A stretch of DNA of 64,000 bases from Sphingobacterium olei (GCF_005048855.1 NZ_SUME01000001.1:620001-684000), one strand, 5' to 3'. Shown: positions 35,583-44,468, numbered from the stretch's first letter. Translations and numbers: made by a program. The notes: generated by a model not told the origin, from the sequence alone.

Positions 35583-36544
35583 AAAAGGAATGGATTACTA
35601 AGTATATTTTGGGGGAGGAAACGGCAGAAGAACGTGTTCTCGTGGAGCAGTGGATCAAACAGGATAAAGATCATGAGACAGAATACTTGGATATGAAAAA
35701 AGCGTGGGAGTTAGGAGAAAAAATGAAAGTTCCACTAGAAGTGGATGTAGATCGGGCTTGGAATGATTTTGTTGGTCTAAGGGATGAAAGGATGCCGTAC
35801 AGCAAATCAACGGTGAAGCCAAAACAAAAGATCACGTCGATGGGATGGTGGAAAATAGTTGCCGCAATTGTTGTGGTGTGTCTCTCCTCTATGCTGATTA
35901 TATCATCTTTTAGTCAAGAAGAATATTTTAAAACACGTGCATATACGCGGCGTAGTAGCTTGCCCGATGGTAGTATCATTAGTATGAATAAGCGTTCCGA
36001 GTTAAGCTACCATAGCAGTTTGTTCCATAAAACCCGAAGGGTTAATCTCGTTAAGGGAGAAGCATTTTTTGAAGTTAAGAAAGATACGGAACGGCCCTTT
36101 ATAATTGAAACTGGCAAGACAAAGATTACCGTAATGGGCACGAGCTTTCACGTTCGCCGTAGTGGACAAGAAACTGAAGTTGTTGTTGCAACAGGTTCTG
36201 TAAAAGTTAATTATGCTAATCAAGAATTGGTATTAACACCCAAGCAGACCTTAATTATCCAAGATACATTACAGGGCAAGGCGAAAGTAGATACGGTACC
36301 CGATCAGTTGTATAAATATTATGTACATCAGGAGTTTATTTTTGAAAACACGCCACTTTCACGTGTATTGGATATTTTTAGTCGAGCCTATGGACAACAA
36401 TTCATCTTAGATAATCCGGATCACGGTAAGCTGTTGCTTACCACTACATTTAGAGAACAAAAGATGTCCGAGATGATCAGTGTGATTGGACAAACCTTTA
36501 ATTTGACCATCGAAAAGCGCGGTAACGCATACCATATTAAATAA
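35579..36544 (+). CDS. FecR-family anti-sigma regulator
   Basis: 321 residues: N-terminal anti-sigma helices (ITKYILGEETAEERVLVEQW), one membrane segment (about 92-112), a periplasmic FecR domain (about 120-215, SLPDGSIISMNKRSELSYH, AFFEVKKDTERPFIIET, VMGTSFHVR) and a C-terminal DUF4974/STN-like domain (about 240-320, FENTPLSRVLDIFSRAYGQQ). It holds the upstream sigma factor and receives the signal from an STN-domain outer-membrane protein, here the unusual product of the next gene. Confidence 0.92.
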   Translation: MKKEWITKYILGEETAEERVLVEQWIKQDKDHETEYLDMKKAWELGEKMKVPLEVDVDRAWNDFVGLRDERMPYSKSTVKPKQKITSMGWWKIVAAIVVVCLSSMLIISSFSQEEYFKTRAYTRRSSLPDGSIISMNKRSELSYHSSLFHKTRRVNLVKGEAFFEVKKDTERPFIIETGKTKITVMGTSFHVRRSGQETEVVVATGSVKVNYANQELVLTPKQTLIIQDTLQGKAKVDTVPDQLYKYYVHQEFIFENTPLSRVLDIFSRAYGQQFILDNPDHGKLLLTTTFREQKMSEMISVIGQTFNLTIEKRGNAYHIK

Positions 36545-36549
36545 TTATC

Positions 36550-38274
36550 ATGTCGAAATTTAAGTTCATCAGAGATATCAAAATGATCATTTATATTATT
36601 AGAAAGGCAAAACTTTTTATTGCATTTTTGGGCATGTTGCTTGTACATGAACACGTCTCGGCACAAGGAAAGTTATCTAGACAGGTCGATATTCCTCGAT
36701 ACGAACGCACCAGTATCCGCCAGATATTCGATAGTCTTAGTGAAAAAGAATCTTTCTATTTTTCTTTTAACAGTAATTTAGTGAATCTCGACAGCCTCGT
36801 TACGATAAGATCTTACAAAGGCGTACTTATTGACTATCTTACCTTGTTATTGGGCGAGAGGTTTAGCTTTAAAGAGACGATGTCTCATGTCCTTATTTCT
36901 TATGCGCCGGAACGTATGGATGTGGCTGCTAATATTTCTTCCAAAGAGAGTAATCGTGCAATGATCAGTGGATATGTTAAAGACATCCGTACCAATAGGG
37001 CGATTTCAAATGCCAGTGTCTACGAGAGACAGGCATTCCTTGCATCGACGCTTTCAGATAACAATGGTTTTTTTGAGCTCGATATCAAAAATCCTGAAAA
37101 TTTGATTGCTATCGCCCTAAGTAAAGAAAACTACCGAGATACGTCGATAATATTACTACTACCGGTAGAGACCTTCAAATCGTTAAAAAAACGAAGGGTG
37201 GGGTATTATCAAGTAAACGATGCGGATAAGACGGTGTACAATAATTTTTTTGGGGATTTCTTTACCAGTTCCGCTCAAAAAATACAGAGCCTCAACTTAG
37301 GAGGAATGTTTGCTTACAGTCCCGTTCAAGTCTCTTTGACCCCAGGATTAAGTACACACGGTTTTTTCCAATCTCAAGTAGTCAATAATTTCTCGATCAA
37401 CATCATTGGGGGGTCTAGCGCGGGTGTAGAAGGAGTAGAGCTTGCCGGGGGCTTTAATATAACTCAGTACCATGTTGATGGTACTCAGTTTGCCGGTGTG
37501 CTTAATATTGTAGGAGGAAATGTTAACGGTTTACAAATGGCCGGAGTTGGTAACGTGGTACTCCATAGTCTATCTGGCGTGCAGGTGGGCGGTGTATGGA
37601 ATCAAGTGGATACGGTTAAAAGCGGATTACAAATAGTAGGCGCTGTTAACTTGGGCAAAGAAGTAAAAGGTACTCAGATTGCAGGCCTGATGAATAGTTC
37701 GCAAGGACGGGTACGAAATCAGATTGCAGGTGGAATTAACAGCGCTAAAAGAGTATCTGGTGTCCAGATCGCGGGTTTGCTAAATATTGCCGATAGCAGT
37801 GATTATCCTATCGGTGTATTTAATTGGATAAAAAATGGAACGAAACAACTTTCGGTTGGCGTAGATGATAGCAAATTTTTTAGTCTCAATTTTCGATCCG
37901 GAGGACGCGTAATGTATAGCATGATTGGTTTTGGACTTTATTTAGACGACCCTGTCTTTAAGTATGGAGCAGAGTTCGGTATTGGTGCACACCTGATGAC
38001 AACACCTAAATTTATGCTTTCTGCGGAATTGTTGCAAAGAACAAATTTTGGTGATCGTTTTAATCTTGAAGATGTGCAGCGGATTTCATTTCGTGTCGTT
38101 CCTGCCGTGTATGTTTCCAAAAAGCTACAGTTGTATGCAGCCCCATCGTTTCACTATTCTGAAGCAGTAGAGTCACCAACTTCCAAAGCCGTTTTGTGGA
38201 AAATCTGGCAGGCGGACCGACAACGTAATACCTTCCATGGTGGAGGTACAGTGGGGCTTACTTATGTTTTTTAA
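36550..38274 (+). CDS. STN-domain outer-membrane protein with LA_2272-type repeats
   Basis: 574 residues. Signal peptide near 12-38 if translation starts at 36583 (MIIYIIRKAKLFIAFLGM); ATG 36550 adds 11 residues. An STN domain (about 45-115; TSIRQIFDSLSEKESFYFSF), then a carboxypeptidase-regulatory-like domain (about 135-215; GYVKDIRTNRAISNASV). Residues about 295-415 hold at least six repeats of about 20 residues with pattern GxQxAGxxN (TQFAGVLN, LQMAGVGN, VQVGGVWN, TQIAGLMN, VQIAGLLN), as in LA_2272 surface repeats. A short beta-barrel ends in Phe (TVGLTYVF). No TonB plug is present. It occupies the place of SusC/FecA behind ECF-FecR, so it may be the signal receptor. Confidence 0.75.
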   Translation: MSKFKFIRDIKMIIYIIRKAKLFIAFLGMLLVHEHVSAQGKLSRQVDIPRYERTSIRQIFDSLSEKESFYFSFNSNLVNLDSLVTIRSYKGVLIDYLTLLLGERFSFKETMSHVLISYAPERMDVAANISSKESNRAMISGYVKDIRTNRAISNASVYERQAFLASTLSDNNGFFELDIKNPENLIAIALSKENYRDTSIILLLPVETFKSLKKRRVGYYQVNDADKTVYNNFFGDFFTSSAQKIQSLNLGGMFAYSPVQVSLTPGLSTHGFFQSQVVNNFSINIIGGSSAGVEGVELAGGFNITQYHVDGTQFAGVLNIVGGNVNGLQMAGVGNVVLHSLSGVQVGGVWNQVDTVKSGLQIVGAVNLGKEVKGTQIAGLMNSSQGRVRNQIAGGINSAKRVSGVQIAGLLNIADSSDYPIGVFNWIKNGTKQLSVGVDDSKFFSLNFRSGGRVMYSMIGFGLYLDDPVFKYGAEFGIGAHLMTTPKFMLSAELLQRTNFGDRFNLEDVQRISFRVVPAVYVSKKLQLYAAPSFHYSEAVESPTSKAVLWKIWQADRQRNTFHGGGTVGLTYVF

Positions 38275-38332
38275 TACCTAATTGATGTGGTAATAGGCAT
38301 AAAAGTACCGATAAAAAATAGTAAGAAAATAA

Positions 38333-38391
38333 AAAATCCTGAAGCGGGGAACTTCAGGATTTTACCAAACCAATTATTAACCTAAATTATG
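38333..38391 (+). repeat. Hairpin-leader element, copy A
   Basis: A 12-bp perfect stem (arm AAAATCCTGAAG, loop CGGGGAA) ends in TTTT, then a leader with ACCAAACCAATTATTAACC and CTAAATTATGA. Copies B (44469) and C (58593) share the stem and the leader. It lies 59 nt after the STN gene stop, so the hairpin can end that transcript, but the conserved leader past the stem is not explained by termination. It resembles the 5' leader of SusC-type genes, yet only tiny reading frames follow. Confidence 0.75.
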
Positions 38392-38396
38392 AAATT

Positions 38397-38447
38397 ATGA
38401 AATTTTTACTCATTTGTTTTAACTACATTTATAACGATGCGTTATAG
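38397..38447 (+). CDS. Doubtful 16-residue ORF after leader element A
   Basis: ATG 38397 opens a 16-codon frame (MKFLLICFNYIYNDAL) immediately after leader A; the start is a tandem duplicate of the ATTATGAA at 38387. Its opening resembles a broken signal peptide, consistent with a lost gene behind a retained leader. No other support. Confidence 0.15.
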   Translation: MKFLLICFNYIYNDAL

Positions 38448-38512
38448 ATAATAGTGTGTTACGCTTGTTGTATTAACAATTTTTAACAAAATCAGGGTGA
38501 TTTTCATGCAAA

Positions 38513-38590
38513 CTATTTTTCTTTACGGAGACATTTAATTGTCGCTGCAGTTGCGATACCACCGATAACATACCAACTTACAGTTAGCAC
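38513..38590 (-). CDS. Doubtful 25-residue membrane peptide
   Basis: GTG 38590 starts a frame reading VLTVSWYVIGGIATAATIK plus a basic tail CLRKEK and a stop at 38513-38515. One hydrophobic helix followed by positive charges is typical of small membrane proteins, but the start is GTG, the ribosome site is weak and there is no neighbour linked to it. Chance is a real alternative. Confidence 0.18.
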   Translation of the reverse strand: MLTVSWYVIGGIATAATIKCLRKEK

Positions 38591-38928
38591 TTTTGACTCT
38601 ATCTAAGCGGCCAATTCGTAGCGTTCAATAGCTCACTTTTTTATGGTTAATTATAGCAGTACTTTTTTTTTGCTGGTTTATTTCGAATGCAATACCTTCG
38701 CTACTGTTCCATATCGTGGTTTCATCATTGCAAGATAGATATCCTATAAATTAGGATGTTGAGTAGCGATAACTTGATTTTCGATTTGATCATTTTTTCC
38801 TTATGTTTTGTCAGATAAACGGATGACGGTTTAAAATGTTTATTTGTTTAAATACATTTTTTTAACAGGGAACACAAAAGGTTATTATAAATTATAGCTA
38901 TTTTTAACTGTAATTTATAAACAACGCT

Positions 38929-39603
38929 ATGATGAAACAGCTACTCACAATTTCGTGTATTCTTTTATCTATTTTTCCTGTGTATAGTCAGGAAATGTCA
39001 AAACGGCAATTTCCGCCACTAGAGTTTTACTTCTCCGCAGGAGGAGAATATAACAATCCCGGCAATCTGAATGAACGCTTGGGAGCACTAGGTGTGGATA
39101 AAGCGGACAAATTTGGAATGGCAGGTGGTTTTGGACTTTCCTATCGTATTCAACATGTTATTTTAGGTCTAAATACGAGTATTTCCAGTTCAAGCTTCCG
39201 TACCGAAGATGATAATCATGTGAAAAATTCGTATATTGGATTCTATCTTTCGACAAATGCGCTTCGCGCTAACAATTTAATTATAAGCCCACAAGTGGGA
39301 ATTGGCTATGGGGAAACAAGGGCTAGGTTTGTCAAAGAAGGGGTTACAGGTACATTTGATGAATTTCTGACGACGACATCCAATCGGGTACAACTTGAAA
39401 ATAAAGGGGAAGCGCTAGACTTCGGTATCGCTTTCAAAAAAGCTAAGCCAAATACCGATTTTTACAAAACCTTATTTAAAATTGGCTACCGCCATGGACT
39501 AAAAGAAAAAGAATGGAAGATAACCAGTGCGTCGGTTACAGGAGCGCCTACTGATCGGATACGTAATTTCTATGTGCAGCTATTATTTGGGTTTGGAAGG
39601 TAG
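38929..39603 (+). CDS. Predicted outer-membrane beta-barrel protein, unknown function
   Basis: 224 residues with a signal peptide (MMKQLLTISCILLSIFPVYS, cleavage near residue 20). The rest alternates hydrophobic and polar residues with glycine- and aromatic-rich turns (EFYFSAGGEYNNPGN, GMAGGFGLSYRIQ, SYIGFYLSTNALR, FYVQLLFGFGR), as in porin-like barrels of about eight strands. I do not recognise the family. It follows the STN/LA_2272 cassette on the same strand, but a 654-bp gap separates them. Confidence 0.7.
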   Translation: MMKQLLTISCILLSIFPVYSQEMSKRQFPPLEFYFSAGGEYNNPGNLNERLGALGVDKADKFGMAGGFGLSYRIQHVILGLNTSISSSSFRTEDDNHVKNSYIGFYLSTNALRANNLIISPQVGIGYGETRARFVKEGVTGTFDEFLTTTSNRVQLENKGEALDFGIAFKKAKPNTDFYKTLFKIGYRHGLKEKEWKITSASVTGAPTDRIRNFYVQLLFGFGR

Positions 39604-39708
39604 TTGTGATTTGAGACAGCAAGCTATCTTTTTGAATGTTCCGAACTGAAGTAGTGAGCCGATGGATTGAAATAATCAGCTCACTACGTTTATAGTATCT
39701 AAAATAAT

Positions 39709-40581
39709 TTAGATTTTTTCAGACTGGTTTTTCCTTTTATTGCGATATCTTTTGAAAAGAAAAATAGCAATTGTTGTTAAAATCCAAATTGGCCATAGGC
39801 TAATAAATGCGAGAAAGATACTTTCTAGCAAATTTAGGCTAAACGAAAAAGCATCTTTTATTTTTGAACCGAAGCTATTTGACCCTATCGACAAGTTTGC
39901 TTGATACTCAAACAGGTTAATAGAAACCGTACTGTATCCTATCTGATCTTTTAGACTTCTAAGTACGGACTCTTGACTATCTATTTCCTCTTGGATAAGC
40001 CGTATTTGTTCCTGAATTTCCAGTATATCCTTTACATTTTTTGCTTGATTTAACAATTGTATATACCTAACTAACGCAGCCTGCTTACTTTTTAATCTCG
40101 CTTCTGTATCGTAATATTGGATGCTGACATCTTGAGATTGGACGTGCTTTTGAGTGATTTTATCTTCTCCATTTTCAATATTGGATAAAAATGCATCAAA
40201 ATGATTGAAAGGAATACGCACTACGAGAATATAATTTATTAAGTCACTTATATTTTTTGTAGACTCTTGTTCATAATATCCTTCAAATTTTTTAACATAT
40301 TCGTCTAGTCTTTTCTTTCCCGATTTAATATCCTTTGATTCGATGGAAATAGTACCCGTTCGGATTATTTTTTTACCACGAGATGGAGTTGGATGGTTTT
40401 CGACAGATGGGCTTTCCTGTTCTGATGTCGCGAAATTTCTGCTATCTTGCGAAGTGTTTATATCTTCGAGCAGAATCTCTTCGGCTGCATAACCATAACT
40501 GGGTTCAGTTGGTTGATTACAAGCACTAACGAATAATATTAATGCTGAAAAAAATAAGCAGATAATCAATGTTTTTTTCAT
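39709..40581 (-). CDS. DUF4349 lipoprotein
   Basis: 290 residues with lipobox FVSAC (Cys21). DUF4349 features: KIIRTGTISIESKDIKSGKK, LVVRIPFNHFDAFL, a long coiled coil (about 160-215; TEARLKSKQAALVRYIQLL, LEIQEQIRLIQEEIDSQE), IGYSTVSINLFE and a C-terminal membrane segment (about 250-275) with a basic tail. The family is widespread and its function is unknown; both a lipid anchor and a C-terminal membrane helix suggest it spans the envelope. Confidence 0.85.
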   Translation of the reverse strand: MKKTLIICLFFSALILFVSACNQPTEPSYGYAAEEILLEDINTSQDSRNFATSEQESPSVENHPTPSRGKKIIRTGTISIESKDIKSGKKRLDEYVKKFEGYYEQESTKNISDLINYILVVRIPFNHFDAFLSNIENGEDKITQKHVQSQDVSIQYYDTEARLKSKQAALVRYIQLLNQAKNVKDILEIQEQIRLIQEEIDSQESVLRSLKDQIGYSTVSINLFEYQANLSIGSNSFGSKIKDAFSFSLNLLESIFLAFISLWPIWILTTIAIFLFKRYRNKRKNQSEKI

Positions 40582-40751
40582 TAGAGCGCTTTTTTTATTT
40601 GTATAACAACGAAACCAAAGTTACTGCAAACACATCGCACGGACATGGCTAATTGAATGCAATACAAATGGTAGTTCCGTATTTATCTTAATTTTTAATG
40701 ATGATGCATAAAACGAATAAAATCCATAATAAAGTTCAGGGTATAACGTCA

Positions 40752-41126
40752 TCATATGCTTAAAATTCTCGGAACAAAGACAATCAACCCGATAGCCAAT
40801 GCCGTTAGGGCGCTTATCAACACCGCCGCCGCAGCCATATCCTTGATTTTTTTTATTTTATCATGTCTTTCGGGGCAGACGAAATCTGCGATATGCTCTA
40901 TGGTGGTATTTATCAATTCGACGATGAATACCAATCCTATGGCAAAACTAATGGCTATCCATTCGTATGCGGATAGTCTAAATATTGCGCCAGCGATTAA
41001 TGTACAAAGTGCTATTACAAGATGAATTCTTGCATTATGCTCTTCCTTCAACAAAATCTTCAATCCATTAAAAGCAAATCTAAAACTTGCTATTCTTTTT
41101 GATATCGAAAATTTCTGATCTTTCAT
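40752..41126 (-). CDS. dgkA: Diacylglycerol kinase family protein (DgkA-like)
   Basis: About 124 residues from ATG 41126 (MKDQKFSISKRIASF); an in-frame ATG at 41177 would add 17 residues, but the internal start follows AAGG and matches the usual family length. Motifs: KEEHNARIHLVIA, the active-site block VELINTTIEHIADFV, and KIKDMAAAAVLISALTA, with three membrane helices. DgkA enzymes phosphorylate diacylglycerol or undecaprenol at the inner membrane. It stands alone between DUF4349 and the intergenic region. Confidence 0.88.
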   Translation of the reverse strand: MKDQKFSISKRIASFRFAFNGLKILLKEEHNARIHLVIALCTLIAGAIFRLSAYEWIAISFAIGLVFIVELINTTIEHIADFVCPERHDKIKKIKDMAAAAVLISALTALAIGLIVFVPRILSI

Positions 41127-41267
41127 GCCTTGAGGAAAATATTTTTGTGAACATATTTTTTGTAATACTCCTATCATGTTAAACCTTATACATCTCCGGA
41201 TGTTTTAATAAAAACGGAAAGCAAAAGAATCGTTCATGGCAGTCTAGAGGAGTTATGTTTAATCAAT

Positions 41268-41297
41268 ATTACAAAATAATATAGTTTATTTTGTAAT
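41268..41297. repeat. AT-rich inverted repeat, 12-bp arms
   Basis: Arms ATTACAAAATAA and its complement pair perfectly around TATAGT, and T-rich sequence follows on the plus strand. No plus-strand gene precedes it, so a terminator role is unsupported; it may be an operator for dgkA or for the small ORF at 41443. Confidence 0.35.
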
Positions 41298-41442
41298 TTT
41301 TACATTAATCTGTTTTTATTTTTATAATTATTTTATATTTTTGATGAGTTATTAATCGAATTAATAATTATTTCACACATATATAACCTTCAGTTCATAA
41401 TGTACTGCTAAGTTTATCGTGTAAAATAAAAATAAGAGTTAT

Positions 41443-41538
41443 ATGGTAAAAGATTTAGAAATTTTCGAACATGACACCTGTACCGATCTGCAAGAGTTGG
41501 GGTACGATGGTGATGATTGTGTAAGCTTTGAAGACTAG
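41443..41538 (+). CDS. Candidate 31-residue acidic peptide
   Basis: ATG 41443 to TAG 41536-41538. The product begins MVKDLEIFEHDTCTDLQ and ends DGDDCVSFED: strongly acidic, two Cys 14 residues apart, no signal peptide or membrane helix. Codon choice resembles neighbouring genes. A perfect 14-bp hairpin overlaps the last codons, as if ending a short transcript. No modification or export gene adjoins, so a RiPP precursor is not supported. Could be a small regulatory peptide or chance. Confidence 0.35.
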   Translation: MVKDLEIFEHDTCTDLQELGYDGDDCVSFED

Positions 41539-41553
41539 CCTTCAAAGCTTACA
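41520..41553 (+). terminator. Hairpin with 14-bp stem at the end of the small ORF
   Basis: Arms TGTAAGCTTTGAAG and its complement around ACTAGC, followed by ATAATTT on the plus strand. The stem overlaps the last six codons of the 41443 ORF. The T-run is weak, so termination is likely but not certain; it lies 30 nt past the convergent GH78 stop and could also protect that 3' end. Confidence 0.5.
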
Positions 41554-41582
41554 ATAATTTGGTTATATACCTATTCCTTACG

Positions 41583-44252
41583 TCATTCTATTTTAGATTC
41601 AAAATAATAAGATCCCGATCCAATAATCTTTTCGTTGCCCTGTTCTTCCATTGTGTTCGTAATACGGGCGGGCATAATTACTGTAGCCGTCGTGTTTGGA
41701 GGGATGGAAACCGAAAGTTTAAAGATCCCGTTCTCGAGCGTCCACGAGGACGACACAATTCCGTATGGGGTGTCCAGACTGGCGGACGTCGTCGTTATAC
41801 CGCGACCTAATCGAGGTTCTATTTTGATTTTTTTGTAACCTACCTCATCTGGATTTATACCGGCCATGTTTTTGTACATCCAATCGCCTATCGCTCCATA
41901 GGCATAGTGGTTGTAAGAATTCATGCTAGGTGTTTGAAAAGTACCGTTGGGCTTAATACCATCCCAACGTTCCCATATTGTTGTTGCCCCCATTTTTACA
42001 GGGTATAGCCACGAGGGGTATGTTTCTTGAAGGAGTAAGTCATAGGCCGTTTCGGTATGACCGAAACGCGTTAAAACATGGCACAGGTAAGGAGTGCCCA
42101 GAAATCCTGTTGTTAGGTGGTTTCCATAACTTCTTATATTTTCCACCAGTCTATTGGCGGCCTGTTGCCGTAAATTCTCTGGAAGCATATCAAATTGCAG
42201 GGCAAGTACATACGCTGTCTGTGTAGAGGAAACTAATCTACCATTCGGAGTGAGGTATTCCTGTTGGAAAGCATGTTTGATGCGCTCCAATTGAGCCTTG
42301 TATTTTTCTTCATCTTTGGTTTTACCCAGCACACCCGCTGCATTTGCCAATAGCTGTGTAGAATGGGCATAGAAACATTGTGCGATAAGATATTTATCCG
42401 TAACTGCGGCCCGGCCATCGTTATCGTCATCCGGCCGATAAAATAGCCAATCTCCAAAATGAAAGCCTGTATTCCAGAGATGTTTTTGCGATTTGGACGT
42501 TATAAAATCTACCCATGCTTGCATGCTGTTGTATTGATCTTCCAGGATGCGTGTGTCTCCGTAAGCATAAAATATCCCCCAGGGAACAATAGTCGCCACA
42601 TCACCCCATCCTGCAGCACCAGCGTCGTTTGATCTAAGCACATCAGGAATAACGAATGGTATGCTACCATTTGTATGTTGGTCGGCACGAATGTCCCGTA
42701 GCCATTTAATGAAAAATCCGCTGACATCCATATTAAAAGCCGCAGTGTTAAAAAATGCCTGTGCATCACCTGTCCAGCCCAGCCTTTCGTCACGTTGAGG
42801 ACAGTCTGTAGGGACATCAACAAAATTCCCTTTCTGTCCCCATACGATGTTGTGTTGGAGTTGATTGAGCAGCGGATTCGAGGTTTCAAATGTTCCGGTT
42901 TGCGGCATGTCGGAATAAAGAGCCACTGCAGTAAGATCTTCAGGGGCCAGTTCACCGGGATAGCCTTCAACCTTTAGGTAACGAAATCCCTGAAAGCTAA
43001 AATGAGGCGAAAAAACCTGTTCTGTCCCCTTCAGTATGTATATATTCTGTTGTTTCGCTGTTCGAAGATTCGTGGTGTAGAAGTTCCCTTCCTTATCAAG
43101 TACCTCGGCATGGTTTAAAGTAATTTTCGTTCCTGACGCACCTTTAGCCTTAAGTTCTACCCAGCCTACCAGATTTTGACCGAAATCAACAATTAGTTCA
43201 CCACGTGGTGTTCGGGAAATGCTCTTTACTTTAAAGTGCTCCTGTTTCTTAACAGGAGGGGAGTTTATGCCAATTAAACCTTCGTAGGAATAATCCATCA
43301 ATCGGACAGGTTGCCAATCGGCGCTTTCCGTATATTCGGGAAGTGTCCAGCCATTTTTCTCCAATCGCGCATCATATATTTCACCATCGTAGATGTCAGA
43401 CGCTAGTACAGGACCCAAAGCGGTCTTCCATTGGTCGTCTGTTGAAAGTATCTGCTTGCTACCATCGGCGTATAGTACTTCTATTTGCAGCAGCAATGCA
43501 CGTGTGTCCCCATAGAATTCCTTTTGATCATTAAAACCGATCCTACCTTTGTACCAACCGTCACCTAACATCGCCGCCAACACATTATTGCCTTTTTTTA
43601 ATAGCTTCGTGACGTCGTACGTCTGGTATTGTATATGGTGCTTATAACTCGTCCAGCCCGGCATGAAATAGGCATCCCCAATACGTTGCCCATTAATGTA
43701 AGCTTCATAAAGGCCTCGGGCCGAAATATACGCTGTTGCCGATTTTATATTTTTGTTTAAACTATATGTTTTCCGGAATAAGGGACTTGTCTTTGTTGTA
43801 TCTGGAAACGGGAGTGCGATCCATTTTGCTGTCCAGTCCGATGTGCCGATGCCCATTTGCCAAGTTTGTACTTCACTCCATGCTGACGTATTATTATGGT
43901 TGTCTGTGATCCGCACCTGCCAATAGTAGCGGTTTCCGGATTTTAAGGCAGGCCCCTCATAAGGGATTAACACAGATTGGGCAGTGTTTTTGAAATCCCG
44001 CCAGACAATGTTTTTATTTGACATAATCCCTTTCGGATCGGTACCAATCCTTATTTCATACGATTTTTGCGAAGTGTTGTTCAATTCTGTCCTCAGTTTC
44101 CAGCTCATTCTTGGAGCGGTGGTTTCTATACATAAAGGGTTCGATTGGTGTTCTACTTTTAAATCAAATAGGTCGATTTTCTGCGCATAAGCAGGTAGAT
44201 ATGAAAAAAACGTTATTAACGCCAATAGGCCAAAAAGAAAAATAGTACGCAT
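41583..44252 (-). CDS. GH78 alpha-L-rhamnosidase
   Basis: 889 residues with a signal peptide (MRTIFLFGLLALITF, cleavage after AYAQ). GH78 domain order: N-terminal fibronectin-like domain (about 30-150), carbohydrate-binding-type sandwich (about 160-330, SARGLYEAYINGQRIGDAYF), a linker sandwich, the (alpha/alpha)6 catalytic barrel (about 450-790) with DCPQRDERLGWTGDAQAF (general acid near Glu489) and a C-terminal sheet ending near residue 885. It removes terminal alpha-L-rhamnose from plant pectin side chains or glycosides. A single gene with no SusCD next to it; it may assist locus 1. Confidence 0.9.
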   Translation of the reverse strand: MRTIFLFGLLALITFFSYLPAYAQKIDLFDLKVEHQSNPLCIETTAPRMSWKLRTELNNTSQKSYEIRIGTDPKGIMSNKNIVWRDFKNTAQSVLIPYEGPALKSGNRYYWQVRITDNHNNTSAWSEVQTWQMGIGTSDWTAKWIALPFPDTTKTSPLFRKTYSLNKNIKSATAYISARGLYEAYINGQRIGDAYFMPGWTSYKHHIQYQTYDVTKLLKKGNNVLAAMLGDGWYKGRIGFNDQKEFYGDTRALLLQIEVLYADGSKQILSTDDQWKTALGPVLASDIYDGEIYDARLEKNGWTLPEYTESADWQPVRLMDYSYEGLIGINSPPVKKQEHFKVKSISRTPRGELIVDFGQNLVGWVELKAKGASGTKITLNHAEVLDKEGNFYTTNLRTAKQQNIYILKGTEQVFSPHFSFQGFRYLKVEGYPGELAPEDLTAVALYSDMPQTGTFETSNPLLNQLQHNIVWGQKGNFVDVPTDCPQRDERLGWTGDAQAFFNTAAFNMDVSGFFIKWLRDIRADQHTNGSIPFVIPDVLRSNDAGAAGWGDVATIVPWGIFYAYGDTRILEDQYNSMQAWVDFITSKSQKHLWNTGFHFGDWLFYRPDDDNDGRAAVTDKYLIAQCFYAHSTQLLANAAGVLGKTKDEEKYKAQLERIKHAFQQEYLTPNGRLVSSTQTAYVLALQFDMLPENLRQQAANRLVENIRSYGNHLTTGFLGTPYLCHVLTRFGHTETAYDLLLQETYPSWLYPVKMGATTIWERWDGIKPNGTFQTPSMNSYNHYAYGAIGDWMYKNMAGINPDEVGYKKIKIEPRLGRGITTTSASLDTPYGIVSSSWTLENGIFKLSVSIPPNTTATVIMPARITNTMEEQGNEKIIGSGSYYFESKIE

Positions 44253-44381
44253 AGTCTATAGTTGTTTTTTAGGAGCAAACGTCTTATCCCGCAAGGTGTC
44301 CATAAAAGTGATCTATGCATCTTGCATATATTTATAGACATTTAGAGAATACGTTTTATCTTACTAAGATATGGAAGATAC

Positions 44382-44460
44382 GGATTAATAACAATACCTT
44401 ATTTAAGTATATATTAGGAGAAAAGCATACAATTAATACGTTTGTAGAAGTCTATGCTGT
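44382..44460 (+). pseudogene. Possible FecR N-terminal relic
   Basis: The frame around 44385 reads NNTLFKYILGEKHT followed by NTFVEVYAVKT. Intact FecR here opens ITKYILGEETAEERVLVEQW, so the KYILGE core and a later VE-V/W could be shared. It is followed by leader element B, the order expected at a FecR-SusC junction. Similarity is only about ten residues and could be coincidence. Confidence 0.15.
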
Positions 44461-44468
44461 AAAAACAG

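Larger units (their letters stand above)
38275..38928. other. 654-bp gap with repeat element and doubtful small ORFs
   Basis: Contains the first copy of the hairpin-leader element (38333-38391), a 16-codon ORF directly after it (38397-38447), and on the minus strand a 25-codon ORF encoding one hydrophobic segment (38513-38590). The remainder is AT-rich with no convincing gene on either strand. Confidence 0.5.
41178..41582. other. Intergenic region between dgkA and GH78 gene
   Basis: About 400 bp, very AT-rich. It holds a 12-bp inverted repeat (41268-41297), a 31-codon ORF (41443-41538) and a strong hairpin (41520-41553). The rest shows no feature. Confidence 0.55.

Noticed and set aside
41443..41538. 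Small acidic ORF as a RiPP precursor
   Set aside because: No radical SAM, lanthionine, ATP-grasp or peptidase-transporter gene is near; neighbours are dgkA and a rhamnosidase.
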